A program made the position numbers and the translations under genes. Below the pieces are notes generated by a model. It made no database searches. It had not been told where the DNA came from and was given only the letters and a program-made list of their open reading frames with translations. Below are positions 29,970 through 42,740 of a stretch of 64,000 nucleotides of DNA, in pieces. How positions within the stretch are numbered: the first letter of the stretch is position 1; each line of letters starts with the position of its first letter. Source of the DNA: Acanthochlamys bracteata (taxonomy: Eukaryota > Streptophyta > Magnoliopsida > Pandanales > Velloziaceae). The stretch is from positions 6,670,526 to 6,734,525 of the forward strand of contig CM034140.1 in assembly GCA_019914995.1 (NCBI GenBank), written 5' to 3'.

Positions 29970-31180
29970 AAAATTTGAACTTCCTTGCGGAGAGCCAAAT
30001 CTTGAAATATTGAAATCTTTCTTTCTACTCTCTCAAGAAAGCGAGAATGCAGTGAGATCTCTGCCACGTTGATTTTCAAGTGTTCTTTGCGTTGGAGTCA
30101 ACTCATTTCACACAAAATTCTTTGAAAAGAACCCAACAAAAACCCACACAGAGAAAAAAAAGAAAGAAAAAAGAAAAGATTTTGTTTCTTTCTTTATTAA
30201 TTATGGTTTTTTACAATCTTGATTGCGAAGCATTTGGTTACGTAGCTTTCCTCCGGTTTCTTAAAGTTGTAAATTCGGTCCTGAATAAACAGGCTTAGCA
30301 TTTTAACAAAGCTACTCGAGTGTACTAAATATAAGAAAGGTGTTTTGTAGTGCTTATTATATTACTTTTTATTTCAAAAAAATTTATATTTTAAAAGATT
30401 TTGATTTATTTTAAAATATTTTAAGGTACAATGTATTTGTATATTATATAATTTTTATTTGTGTAATTTTTATTTTTTTAAATTAAAATACTCAAGCTTA
30501 TTTTTTAAAAAAATTCAAAACAAACTCAATTCTAGATTTTCTTTATTTTAAGCACTTTCAAAATTTTCCTATAAAATGGGTTTCATAAATGTTTTTTAAA
30601 AAGTAACAATTGTTCAAGTTCTAGAAAGCAGACATTTCAAAATTATTACTGAATCTAAGATAGGTTTTATAAATATTCCAAAATATTTACATAATAAAAG
30701 TTCAAAATTCTTGCAAGTTTAAAAAATAATTTACACTGACTCAATTTTAGTTTCTTTGGACATGATTAATGTGGTGTTTTATGATAAAATAAACAGTTAC
30801 AATTCAAGAAAAGAAGCAGCTCCAGCACAGGTTCTGGCAGCCGTTGCGCGTAGTCCTGGAGTTAGGTTGGCATTTCATTCAATTCCACTGCCTTATTTCA
30901 ACTTTCCGTTTTCTGCTTAGTTGCTTATAATATTTTAATTTTTTTTTAAAATACATATAAATTATATATCATAAAATTTTTATTTATATAATAATATTTT
31001 TATAATAAGTATTATTATTTAGATTAAAAATATTTTTCATAAAAAAATTAAAATATAATTCTTTTAAAAATTCTTTTTTTATTTTAAGTACTTTGCAAAA
31101 GATCCATTAGAACTCTACTTTCTCTGGTGTGGATACCTATTCTACCGAACTCTATTTTAAATTTCATGTATTTCAATTAT
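29970..31180. other. Spacer, no gene
   Basis: AT-rich, with family A-like stretches near 30340-30560 and 30930-31100. The 72-codon frame at 30080-30298 starts in a lysine-rich low-complexity run and is not supported. Confidence 0.5.
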
Positions 31181-31189
31181 CATTTATTT

Positions 31190-31605
31190 CCGTAGCACTC
31201 ACTTTCGAACAACAGAAGGACACCCAATATAGCCCTGTGTGCTTTGTTGTAGCCTTTGCGTATCTTGACAGGTTGGCGCATCCGCACCGGAGTCGGCTCA
31301 ATCAACTTCGCTGGCTCATGTTTATCAAGCTTTATGGTTGCTTCCTGAGGTTCTTGATGATACGTAAGCTCCCCTCTTCTCATCTCTGCAAAATTAATTG
31401 TGGTCCGACTCTTTGTTACAAGTATGCTCACTTTGTTGATGGATGCGCACGCATGTTTTTGCATCTTGTATCAAAATCAAGGCATCACGATAACGCGTTT
31501 TTTGCAAAGGTTTGAGGAGTTGGCAATGCAGAACTGAACCTGTTAGAGCTGGAGTTTCTCTTCCTCTTAGACTTCAGGCTCATGGTAACTCCACAGACTT
31601 TCGAC
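31190..31605 (+). pseudogene. P/U-type cyclin fragment, broken
   Basis: The plus strand has YSPVCFVVAFAYLDRLAHPH, the N-terminal cyclin-box helix of plant P-type (CYCP/CYCU) cyclins. In a shifted frame it continues SINFAGS...FMVAS-EVLDDT. A donor GTAAG follows at 31364, and an intron runs to an AG at 31480-31481. Exon 2 reads HHDNAFFAKV, then a TGA at 31513 where the family has Gly, then GVGNAELNLLELEFLFLLDF and RLMVTPQTF. The intron phase is preserved. At least two frameshifts and one nonsense change disable it, and the tail after 31605 is unrelated to the family. P-type cyclins partner CDKA and are linked to phosphate and cell-cycle control. Confidence 0.75.
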
Positions 31606-32128
31606 AAACTTCTGTATGTTTTTGGAGAAGGGAAATATCTTCAACAGGCGCTAAACAAAAGAACGAGAGACAAATCTGCAATCACCTGGACAGAAATGAA
31701 GTTGACACAAAGAAAAGAGCCTTATCATCATCACCGCCAGCTTATAGATCAAAGCATGTCTAGAGGAGTGAAGCAGAAAATAAACCCCCATCATCTTCCT
31801 CGCCTCAAAACACAGAAACCACACCAACTTAATCAGCACAAAAAAATGCAGGATGGTCAATATTCTAATGACATTATTACATTAACTCTCAGTGCCCCTT
31901 GGTTCGGTTTGAAGGTCAACCTGCTCTGCTGAAATTCTTGATTCTCTGGTAATCCCTTCACCGTCCCCCGCATTTACCATAACTCACAGGGCAAAAAACA
32001 TGCCTTGCCAGTTGCATGAAAAAAGACCAGATAGCACGGCACCATCATCTTCTCCTAAGTAGCTATCTTTTTCAAATGGCAAAATGCATGCATTTACGGA
32101 GATGTATGCTGTCAAAAAGTGCTGATGG

Positions 32129-35100
32129 CTATGACATCTCTTTTAGGCACTTTTGGCACCTGCATCTGAACCCATAATCAGCAAGAAGTGCTTGTCTTTC
32201 TTCATAAGGAAGATCCTCATCAATGTATGAGATGGTTATCTGTGCAATTGATATCAATGTTTTTGTTAAATTTTAGCTTTGTCAAAACTTAGTCACACAA
32301 TACTAAACTTGTCTATGGCCTTTCTTAACATCATAATAGAAAGGGATGCCCCATGCATCATCTATAAGGAACAAACCTCTTCTTCCTTTGAGATTGGACG
32401 AAGTGCAATTATTGTCGCTTGTCCATCCCTGTCCTGCATGTAGTGCACAAAGATATCAAATTATCAACTTGAGGAGCAACAGATCATTAGTAAAGCAAGA
32501 GGAGACTTTCACAGGAAGACTACAGAAAATGCAACATCAAAATCTTATTTGTTGCTGCCGTTGCTATTGGTAAGCAGTAGCAAAAGAGGTTACTCCGCTA
32601 GTAACTTCAAATGCAATAGCAGCTAACTATTTCAAAAGCTACTCACTAATCTCAAATTTTAATCACTACTGATACCAAAGAACTATGTTAGAGTCATGAC
32701 ATTAAATATGTTAGGAAATGACTTTTAAATACAATAACGACTAACTATTTCAAAGTTAGTCACCAGCACTTAGAATCTAGATGTTGTTGATAAACCACCA
32801 ATGACTTCAAACAGGCGTAACCATTTCAAAAGTTACTCTGCTAAATTAGAGTTTGGTTACTATGGATAATTGACTAACTTTACTACAGTTAGTAGCTAAT
32901 GACTTTAAATACAATAGCGTCACTTATGTTAGAGTAGTAGCGACTAACTTTGTGACAAACCATTTAATGAGTTAGTTGCTAATGTTAGAGTTTGGTCAAA
33001 ATCCTTAGTAGTAACAACCAACTTTAAGTATGACTTCATATTTAACAATATAAGTAACTTGCTAATGTTAAAGTTTGAAGAGCAGTAGCAACTATCTTTA
33101 TTAGGGTTAATCACTATCGATTGCAAATACAATAGCAACTCACCATTTAAGAATTTATGGCTAGTATATGGATTATTTACTATTGATAAGTATTAGTGAT
33201 TTTGTTATAGGTTGGTCAAAATTGCAATCATAATTTAAGAAGTTAGTTGCTATTGCTAATGTGAGAGTTTAGTCATATTGATAAGTAGCAGTGAGAGGTT
33301 TGTCATTAATGACTTTAGATGCAAAGTGAGTAACCATTTTAAAGTTAGTCACTGATGTTAAGAGTGCAATTGCTATTGAGATTTATTGGCGACCAACAGA
33401 TTAATAGCTAACTAATCCAAACGTAATAGCGACTAACCATTTCAAAGTTAGTTGCTAACGTTAGAGTTTTGTCGCTAATGCAATTAATCTTCTCTACAGA
33501 ATGCAGAAGCAACTAAACATTTTCAACTGTAGTCTATATTCCTTCCTTATCAGACACATAGCTGCTAACCATGCAGAAGTTAGTCGCAATTGATAAGGCA
33601 ACACCAACTAACCACTGTTACAAGTTAGCTGTTGCTCATATCAATTCTTTCCTATTTAAAAGCAACACCACCCTACAAGTTAGTTGCAGTATCTTCAATC
33701 ATTTTCTAGATAATAGCCAACTCCACACCTGATTACATTTGCCTTCATTTCGTTGCTTCAGCATCAATCATGTGGCATGGCTGTTCTATAATAGCATAAT
33801 TGTAAGTATATAACTATATAAAGTAATCTCCAACAAGACAAATGCAAGCGTTGCCCAAAGCCATCAGAAAACAAGCACATAAATAAACACGAAGAATGTT
33901 GTGACTGCTGAATATATGCAAACTGATGATTAAATTCTCTATAAGTTCGATGGGGGCTGTGGAAGAAATTAAAAGGAGCATGAAATATAACAAAACTTCT
34001 AACCATATTCTTGATACTATAAAGTAAAGTCTCTTAATAGTCACAATATATATTAAAAAATACCTCTTCCCTTTTGAATGCTTTAGCATTAGGAATACAT
34101 GAATGGTTCATGCAACTTTGCAAAGGGAAGAATGCTGTCCCTGAAATACAAGTTGAAACTTTCTCAAAGAATGCCTTAACAGATGACCATAGTATATATG
34201 GAAGAACATGGATAGGAAACACGATCATAACCAACACTAACAATAAAAGAAAAAGCTTGAACCACTGCACCAAAATATGCTTGAACTTTCAACAATCCAC
34301 TAAAAAGGCTGGAAATCCATAGTGAGAGTGCATATTTCAAGGAATGCTTGCATCGATTTCTTTTTTAGCTATTGGACGGTCAAGTAACAGTTATAATGTC
34401 ATTGAATTGAGAGAAAATTATCACTAAATAAGATGACTAATCAATTTCGCACGTGATTCATATATAAAGTTTTTATGCAGCTTTCAGAAATTTCACAAAT
34501 TTGTGAAATTTCTAGGATTCCCATATATTGTTAACCATATAAATATATAATATAAGCCTCAGATGACAGTAGCTTGCACCATATGATCACTGTGCACAAA
34601 CATGATACATGTTCTAAGCAAGGGATTACGATCAATATCAGAATATGAACATGGATCTCCCTCTCTCAACTTACTGAAAAAATGGAGTTAACATGTTACT
34701 GTTGTTGCTACCAAATTACTCAGATTTGTGGCTCATCCAAAACCACTTTACTAAACTAGTTAACTTCACACAATGTCTTAGATATGGTAGAAAATACAAG
34801 TAAAATCAGGTAATAAAGGGCTGACTACAAGTGGTCAACTAGAATCGATAACATTAACCTTATCACAAACAAATTGACTATAGCAGCATGCCAATTGATA
34901 TCCATACTAGCCTAAACCAGCCAACAGTAAACTGACTCAAGCATAGTTAAGACCTAATCAAAAGGTCCCAACCACATACTTCCTAAAATGTTCGAGTTCG
35001 ATTCACAGGCTTCGTAGGTGATGTTGTCCCAGCTATCACATGGTACTAGATATTAACATCAACTCCACCTAAGGGCTAACTCTCTGTAAAGGTACCAAAA

Positions 35101-38100
35101 GAACCTTCTAAGACTGTTAGGACTGAAGTCCAATTTAGTGCTGGCGCTAAATATTTCTTGCACGTCACAAAAGAACTACACAGCCTATAGCATAGAGTTG
35201 TATCTGATGTCTAAATCATCAAACTGGAAGTCTAAACACACCTTGGCAGCAAACAGAATAGTCATCACCAAGAGCATCAAGTAAGAGCCTTGTGAGCTTC
35301 TCAGCTTCCTCCTGCAGTAACCAAAATTGGCTTTCCACAATACCATCTCAAAAACATTAAGAGAAAGGGGGGTGAAAAAGTCATGTACAGTGAATGACCT
35401 TTTCTGGAGAAGGCAGATCATCTACTAATAAAAAGTAGTCCTCTACAGGTGACGCCACAACTAGGTCACTGCATATGGTATTCATAACAGACTTCAGTCT
35501 CAATAGCAGATAGCAGCAAGGACAGGAGATTGCTATTTTAAGCATGTCAATAAATATTGAATGAGGAAAACAAGTAAAATTTATGTAAGATGGTAGAAAA
35601 TCAGTTCGACAGTGAAAGGGCACTGTTACTTACAGATTGTTTATCTCAAACATGCCAATGATGTGCCCATAGATTTCAAGTGAAAATACTTCATGCAGTT
35701 AAGGAAATCTGATAGCTTGAACACAGACCAAGAGCAATAGATAAATTTAACTTAATATAATCAATGCAAAAATCCACTCAGTATAAAAGATACATGGTGC
35801 ACATTCGTGTTCAAAGATGGCTTCCTTGAGTAGTTGTAGTGACTGAAAATTGACATTATAGCCAAAGGGAAAAAGAGAGCATATAAGCAGCTAGAAAACT
35901 TCATATATCATCATGCTTATGATCTATTTACAGTATTACAACATATACGGAGAAGTAATCAACCAGTTACATAATATGCACAGAAGGACCAAAAATTTAT
36001 CAAAAATGTCCTTTCCACTTTATAAGTCAATACAGGACTATTTCCTCTCACCAATATATCTGGACATAACCTTTTACAATCTACAGGAGTTCCAGTAACT
36101 ATACAATCTTGTACTTCCTGTAGGAGTTTTACATGGAGGATCACATGGAGTTCAAACATAAAATGGTGGAGGAAATTTGTGATTCTAGTAGTGGTTACCA
36201 GGTTAAATGCATGTGAGTAAAACATAATAATTTGAAACCTGACGAACTCTTTTAAGTTATATAGTAGTAAGCTCCTCTCCAACATGAAAGTGGAATAAGA
36301 TGCCATAAGGGCTACTCATTTGTTTATGAACTGTCTGCTAGATTTGTGTTGTGCCCCAACCTAGATGTGCCTTCATATACCATACAGTAGAAGAAATTTC
36401 TGATTTCATACTTTGGAGCAAAAGATTATGCACGTGCAGCAACTTTCAAATGAATATGAAGTATAGTCTTCTACCAAATCAATTAACTTTTTATTATCAA
36501 ATCTATAATAGCTTTTAACTAGATAGAGTCTGTGAAGCTTCACTTTCGAGTATCAACCTAAGTGCATTTTGATAAAGAATTGTAAGCTTATCTTTGAGCA
36601 AGAGAAGATATTAAAATAAGGAAGATGCTATGCCCAACAGCCCAAGGAGTCTAAAGGAGTTTAATTAAGTTAAAGTAACAAGTGTAGGAAAAGGCCTTAC
36701 GGTAAAAGCCAAGTCTCTTATTTGCATTCGGAATTCTGATTCATCTTTGGGATCAACATCATCCGGCAAAGCAATGCAGTCCCACCATCTAAAAGCAGAC
36801 CAATTTCCATGTCAGCCTAAAAGAAATATGCCAGGACTAAACAGAAAAGAGTTTGGTAAAGCTACTCAGCACAAAATTATTGTCAAGAGGATTGACAATA
36901 AATGCGACCAAAAAGAAATCATCAATTCAACAAGTAACTATTCCCAATAAATAAATATTCATGGGCTAAAAAAGGATAAGTACAAGGGATGCTAAATTTA
37001 AGCATCTTATTAGTCTCACTTATTCTTAAAACCCATAGAAATCGGCTTCCAAGCATCCAAAAGCAACGGAAAGAAGTCACCAATTATGCCATCTTCAACT
37101 CCATCAGATCCTTTACCTCCAAATTCTTTAGCATGCAGTTCTTTTAGCCACTTGTACCTCAAAATAGTAAAAGATAGAGCCTGCAAAAAAAAAAAAAAAA
37201 AAATCTTCTTTCTTTAAGATACTCTCAAGTGAAAGGGAAGCTTAAGAAAATCATCCAATTTCATGTTTCTGGCATGAGAAATGCCAGCACTGTGTATTAA
37301 AACTAGTAACATAGTTGGAACAGTTGCACTTAAGATCAACATGGGATAAAAGAGGGTGTAAACTAAACTAAGCATAGTAGAACAAGACAATAAATAAAGC
37401 ATAAGCAGCGTTTGCTCTACATGCTCCTTAAATGCAGTTCTAGTGGTATATATCAAGAGATATAGCTGATCTCACGCAAAACCTCATGTGAGGAGGTGAG
37501 CTAATTGTGCTAACTAAACGAAGCAATTATTTTCAAGTTATAATTTCCATCACAGCAATTTTACCACAGACTAATATATTAGAAGAATTAGTTAAAACTA
37601 CCAACATAGATTGATATTTTATGACACTCTTAAACAAAAACCAGATTCATAGTGTATTACAATCCTAAGAGACTTCAAAACCAGAGCGATGGGAAGCTAA
37701 ACCCTTTGATCAAATTAATAAGGTGGTTGCATGTATGTTAGCCAAGTATTACAACGATGACAAGAGAGTATGGCCCTCTCCCTACAGCAAAATGCATGAT
37801 AACAAAAGACAACCTCATAATAGTTGATGTAATAAACTAGTAGAAAACTAACTTCACATCTTACAAAAAGAACAGGAAAAGGAGTTTGCTTAAAAATTTT
37901 TGTAGTTTTTGCAAGATTGAACCACTTACAATAATTTCACTTATATTTCCATGATAAAGTCCCCCTAAAGTGCATAGCAAAGAGTGCAGAAGAGTGTTTG
38001 AGTGTGTGCGTGTGTAGGCCACGTAGTAAATACCAAAAAAAGACCAATTACACAGAAAAGGGCTTTCCCGTGGTGCAAAATAGTAATAAACATGGTCTTG

Positions 38101-41100
38101 ATAATGCAAAAGTACTACACATTTTAGATAGGAGATAAGGTAATACCTTTGCGGCAAGGATGAATATATCGTTTGTGCCTATGACAATCAGAAAAATAAA
38201 AAGGTGGTTAACAAAAGATACATAAGTAAAAGGAAAAGCAAAAGGCTGAGGGCAGTGTATTTCTGATAACATATGGATCTTACTACTAGCATGCTCCATG
38301 AACTTTAACAGTGGCTTACGAGAGAGTTCTGAGCCCTTTCTTGTGCAAAGTAAGGAATGGGTAGCTTCCCAATCTGCATCTGCGCACATCTTGCTATAAA
38401 ATGATACTTCATTAGTAAAACATACAAAGGTATCTATTGTTCAGAAAGTAAAGCTATACGACACCAGAAGAAATCACAGAATTTATATTTAACATAACAC
38501 AAACTTTAATGATACCTCTAGTAATATGAAAGATTTAAAAACAATATAATTACAAATGATGAAAGCTTCAAAAAATGGCAAGCCTTCATCAAAATCCTAC
38601 CCAGATTTTGTGTTTGCACTTTCAAGGAGAAGGAATGGACATAGCGGATAATGCTCATTCAGTTCCATCATAAGGAACAACGATGTGTGGATATTGGCCG
38701 TGCACCTCACAATTTCTCAAATATTTTCTGTTGAGGTAAGGGTTTCCTCAAAGCCAAGATGTTCAAAGTGCATCAAGTAGCATAATAACAAAAGATGAGC
38801 CGAGAATATCCTCACATGGAGTCGGTATGACTGACAGATGCATGGTCACAAAGGACAAAAAAATTCCATATTGAAGGACAACTTGATCTAAGAAAGGAGA
38901 CTAAAGCTTGTGTAATTGCTTGAGAAGGTCATCTAAGACTGCAAGAAATCAGCACAAGTGCAGAAAGGCATCAAATGTAGTCACATGATTAGTAATTAAA
39001 TGAGATGCCTACGAGAATTTTCCATAAAATCAAATCCATGTTGAGCAGGATTCGAACAGCCAATTCCAAGTGACTGAGACAACAGTTGCCACCGGATAGA
39101 TTCCATTAGCATTACAATCTATGCTCTGATTATCTTAATCCAAAATGGAATGAGACAAATTCAACTAGAACTACTTTGATAATCTTTGCTCATTTCTCCC
39201 AATGTCAAAACTTTATCTTTATCGAGTTTCTGCTAAATGACTAGTCAATTACAAACATATGTTTGTGATTATAGATAATATAAAAACATTGGTGTTAAGT
39301 TTCATGAAAGTAACTTCAAAGATAATACGCATTGAGAAATCGACAAGTCAAGCTTGTAAAAAATTAAAAAAAACCAAACTAACAATCTAGGCAAGTCAAT
39401 GTCAATACTTTGTTAATTACGATAATGAAATTCTATGGAACTAATAACATCCTCCAACCTGCAATAATGCTCTTCCTCACACCCACCAGGACAACCAACA
39501 ACAGGAGGCAACAGGAACCTATCTGAATGTGGTAAAATAAGATCACCGTTCATTAATGACTCTGTGACCTCTTTAGCAACAGGAGTGTAGTTTACGTCAC
39601 TTGAACTTGCACCAATATCATTACTAGTTTTCATCACATAGTTTTCTTGATCAGATTCATAAGTTGTGCAATCTTCTGGACTACGAGTAACACCCTGATA
39701 GCCACAATCCTTCTCATTTGATACGCCCAAAGCTTGCAAATAGAGTTTTCTCCCAATTTGAAGTTCTATAGAACCAATATAACGAAAGCAATAGCTACAT
39801 ACAAGACAATCAACCTGCAAAGCAGGGCATACATATTTGCTTAACATTTTACATGGGTATTGACAGATACACTAGCTTCTGACATGCAGCATACCTTATT
39901 AGACATATGTTGAGCAGCAACAAGCATTTGATCCTTCAAAACAAGTTCCTCTTCTTCAAAATCTTTGTTTGCATACACGCCTGCTTTATTATATGAAAGT
40001 GTCACTTTTCATTAATGATCATGGACTCCAGTAACCTAGTTGAAGAAATGTTAAATTTAAGCAAAATACAACCTTACTCAGATTGTAAAAGGACTAATAT
40101 TTCTCTATGAAAAATAAACATATTCCACTTTAGATGGTCTAATTACCACTACTTTAAAGGAAGTAGCAAATGACACTTAGGAGATTGTACATAGAGATTG
40201 GATACATAATTTATTCATACGATACATGTAAAGTAAAAAGAACATAGGACCTACTTCACATGGTGGTATAGGCTTCTTGTTTCGGCACAGTATCAACCAT
40301 ATGAATTTTTTCAACACATGGCTTCAAGGTTCAAGCCTCACTAACAGGCGGTAGGCATTTGCCAGTATAGTCTATGCTCTATATGTAAGACAACACTTAT
40401 GGTAGAAGTCCTTGGTTGCCCATATATTATCCTAGAAAAATCATTGTGCTATGGAACTTCAACTTGGGAGATGAGCATACCACAACCTGACTTACTTACA
40501 CTTTTGTGCACTTAAAAGTGACGAAAATCTTACTTACACAATCAAAATGTAAAGCTTCACATGCAATGTTAATTTCACCATAAGGACAAATTTGTAAAAG
40601 AAAATCAAATGATGAAAGCAGTTACCTTTCCCAAATTCATTTCCACACTTCACTTTTACACCATCACACCGCCGCGTCTTAATAAGGCTATCATAGTATT
40701 CCTGTAACAGGAAATGGAACGCTGAAGTGAATTAAACTATGACTACTGCAACCATACACAATATTAGGACTCAACCAAGTTGCAAGAACTTCACATTTTT
40801 ATTAAGAAAACAATTAGACACATCTTTTAAAGATATTCTACAAAAAAATAACAAAAAAATAATAAATATCAAGAATACGTATTATACAATTATAAGAAGA
40901 TAAACTCCAATTTCTCTTTGCAAAGTTTGTTGGTTTGTAATTAGTGTTACCATTTTAATAAGTATATTCATTCTTATCATATATACGTTGTTTCTAGAAA
41001 AATTAAGCAATCATAATAAAGTAATCAACCTAAGCCCAAAAAAGAAAAAGATTACAGAATCCAGTTGTCCTTTTCTTCTTCTTCTGTGGAACAGAAAATT

Positions 41101-41338
41101 GAGTTATAAATTAGGCAGACAACTAATTCTACCTACATATGATTTTTCGTGTATTCCTAATATAAATAAAAAGTAAAGACGACATAATTTTCAACAAGTA
41201 GAGAATGGATTGAAATGGGGAAGAAGGGTTTTGTTTTACCTTAACAGATTGAAGCGATGGAGGAGATAACAGAGCTGAAATCTCAGAGGAAAACTTCGAG
41301 TCGAGAGGGCACGGGCTGCTTCTGGTGCTGCGATCCAT
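32129..41338 (-). CDS. ATXR2: ATXR2-like SET-domain histone methyltransferase
   Basis: Fifteen exons join in frame to 498 codons: 41240-41338, 40626-40701, 39895-39980, 39459-39814, 38284-38393, 38147-38178, 37020-37180, 36701-36788, 35794-35842, 35634-35688, 35399-35468, 35242-35311, 34064-34140, 32377-32433 and 32129-32239. All junctions are GT-AG with consistent phases. An N-terminal region precedes the split SET domain. The SET insert is a Cys-rich MYND-like segment (VDCLVCSYCFRYIGSIE; CPGGCEEEHYC; HSLLC). The catalytic SET core has SCMNHSCIPNAKAFKREE, YIDEDLPYEERQALLADYGF and a post-SET-like CRCQKC. Arabidopsis ATXR2 (about 473 aa) methylates H3K36 and acts with LBD/ARF factors in callus and root formation (recalled). 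The protein should be nuclear. No defect is seen. Confidence 0.93.
32590..33690. repeat. Degenerate short-motif repeat in ATXR2 intron 13
   Basis: The 1.6-kb intron 32434-34063 contains many diverged copies of 'agttagtcgctaatgttaga' and of its partner 'gcgactaaccatttcaaa', about 40-60 bp apart. The repeat is not a simple head-to-tail array. The two motifs overlap as inverted forms (ttagtcgc / gcgactaa), so RNA from the intron could pair with itself at many points. Confidence 0.6.
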
Positions 41339-41449
41339 TACTACCTCTATCGCCGTTGATTCGATTCAAATCGATCGAATTGAAAGAAGCGAAAGACGAT
41401 GAAGAAGAGTTGGTTCTTAAAAAGGGTTCAGGGTTTTCTGATTCATAAC

Positions 41450-42740
41450 GGTATCCAACCGTTATGTGGTTATCGGATCCAAACCGAATGTATATGAACT
41501 TAAACTCTTCCTGGATCCGCTAACATGGGAACATGCTAAATTGGATAAGCCGAAGTGAATAACACGAGAATTCGACCCGTTTATCTTTAAATATGCAAAT
41601 ACACGCCAACTAAACGGGCCGGCCCGTAGCCCAATTCATTTGTCCAGTCTGATCTGTGAACAGCAACCAGTCGAGTAGGCCTGCTCTGGTTGCTCAGGTT
41701 AAGTCGAACTATAGTGCAATTTTTTTATTTTTCAGTTACTTGTTCTTTAAAAAAAAATAACCGGCTGAAGTTTAAGATAACTTAGCCAAATTTTCCTTAC
41801 TCGGATCGGATCGGACCAGGCTGGTTAAGAAATCATGCCAATTTGCACCTTGAATATTTAAAAGTGATTAAAATAAAATAAAAAATTGAACTAAAAGAAA
41901 TTCTAAATTTTTTTAAATGAATTCAATTTTTTTACCTAAGAAAATAAATTATTATATATAAAATTATATGATATATTATTTATTATATTTTTAAATAAAA
42001 TTTTAATACTATAAAGATATATAAAAAATATGAAAGCTTTTTTAGTATGAAAACTAATCACGTATATTGTGAAACATTTCTAAAACTTTTTTAGAAATTT
42101 CAGAAACATAACGATTTGGAACATTTTGCATTACTTATTCAAAAGTAATTTTTTTAATTTTATTTCATATTTTGAAATATATCTTTTATAAGTATCTAAA
42201 AAATTATTTAAAATTATATAAAAAAATATTTTTATTTCATAAAATCTATATTTCCAAACATCCTTTTAAGAGTATCTATAAAAAATATTTTTGTAGAATA
42301 GAAAAGTATTTTTATTTATTTTAAAAAATAAATTTTCTTTTTTATATCTCAAAAGTAAATAAACAATAACAAAATTTTACTATATATAAAAAATTTTTAT
42401 ATTTATCTACATTTAAAATACTTTTAAAATAAATTTTTCTAAAAAATAAAGTACTTTATCTTTTTAAAATGAGATCTACTTATTTAACCTTAAAAAATTT
42501 TAATTTGCACAGAGTGATCGTACCTACAAATCAGTGCCAGAAATTTCATCATCAAATTTCTAACATACAAAAATACATATACCTATCTCAAGATTTTTCT
42601 CAACTACATAATAAAGCATTTATAATAACGTTGTTATTCCGTACAATTTATTAACCAAAAAACTCTTGCTAAACAAAAACCTCTCAGACAATAATACAGT
42701 TTTTTTACTCTATAAGTAAATATTTAATATCTAAAAAAGT
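41450..42740. other. Spacer between ATXR2 and ABI3
   Basis: It holds the ATXR2 5' side and the ABI3 3' side. It is AT-rich from 41840, with family A-like stretches at 42110-42460. The 61-codon frame at 42469-42654 is not supported. Confidence 0.5.

Noticed and set aside
32590..33690. CRISPR-like array in the ATXR2 intron
   Set aside because: Repeats are diverged and irregularly spaced, occur in both orientations, and lie in a plant intron.
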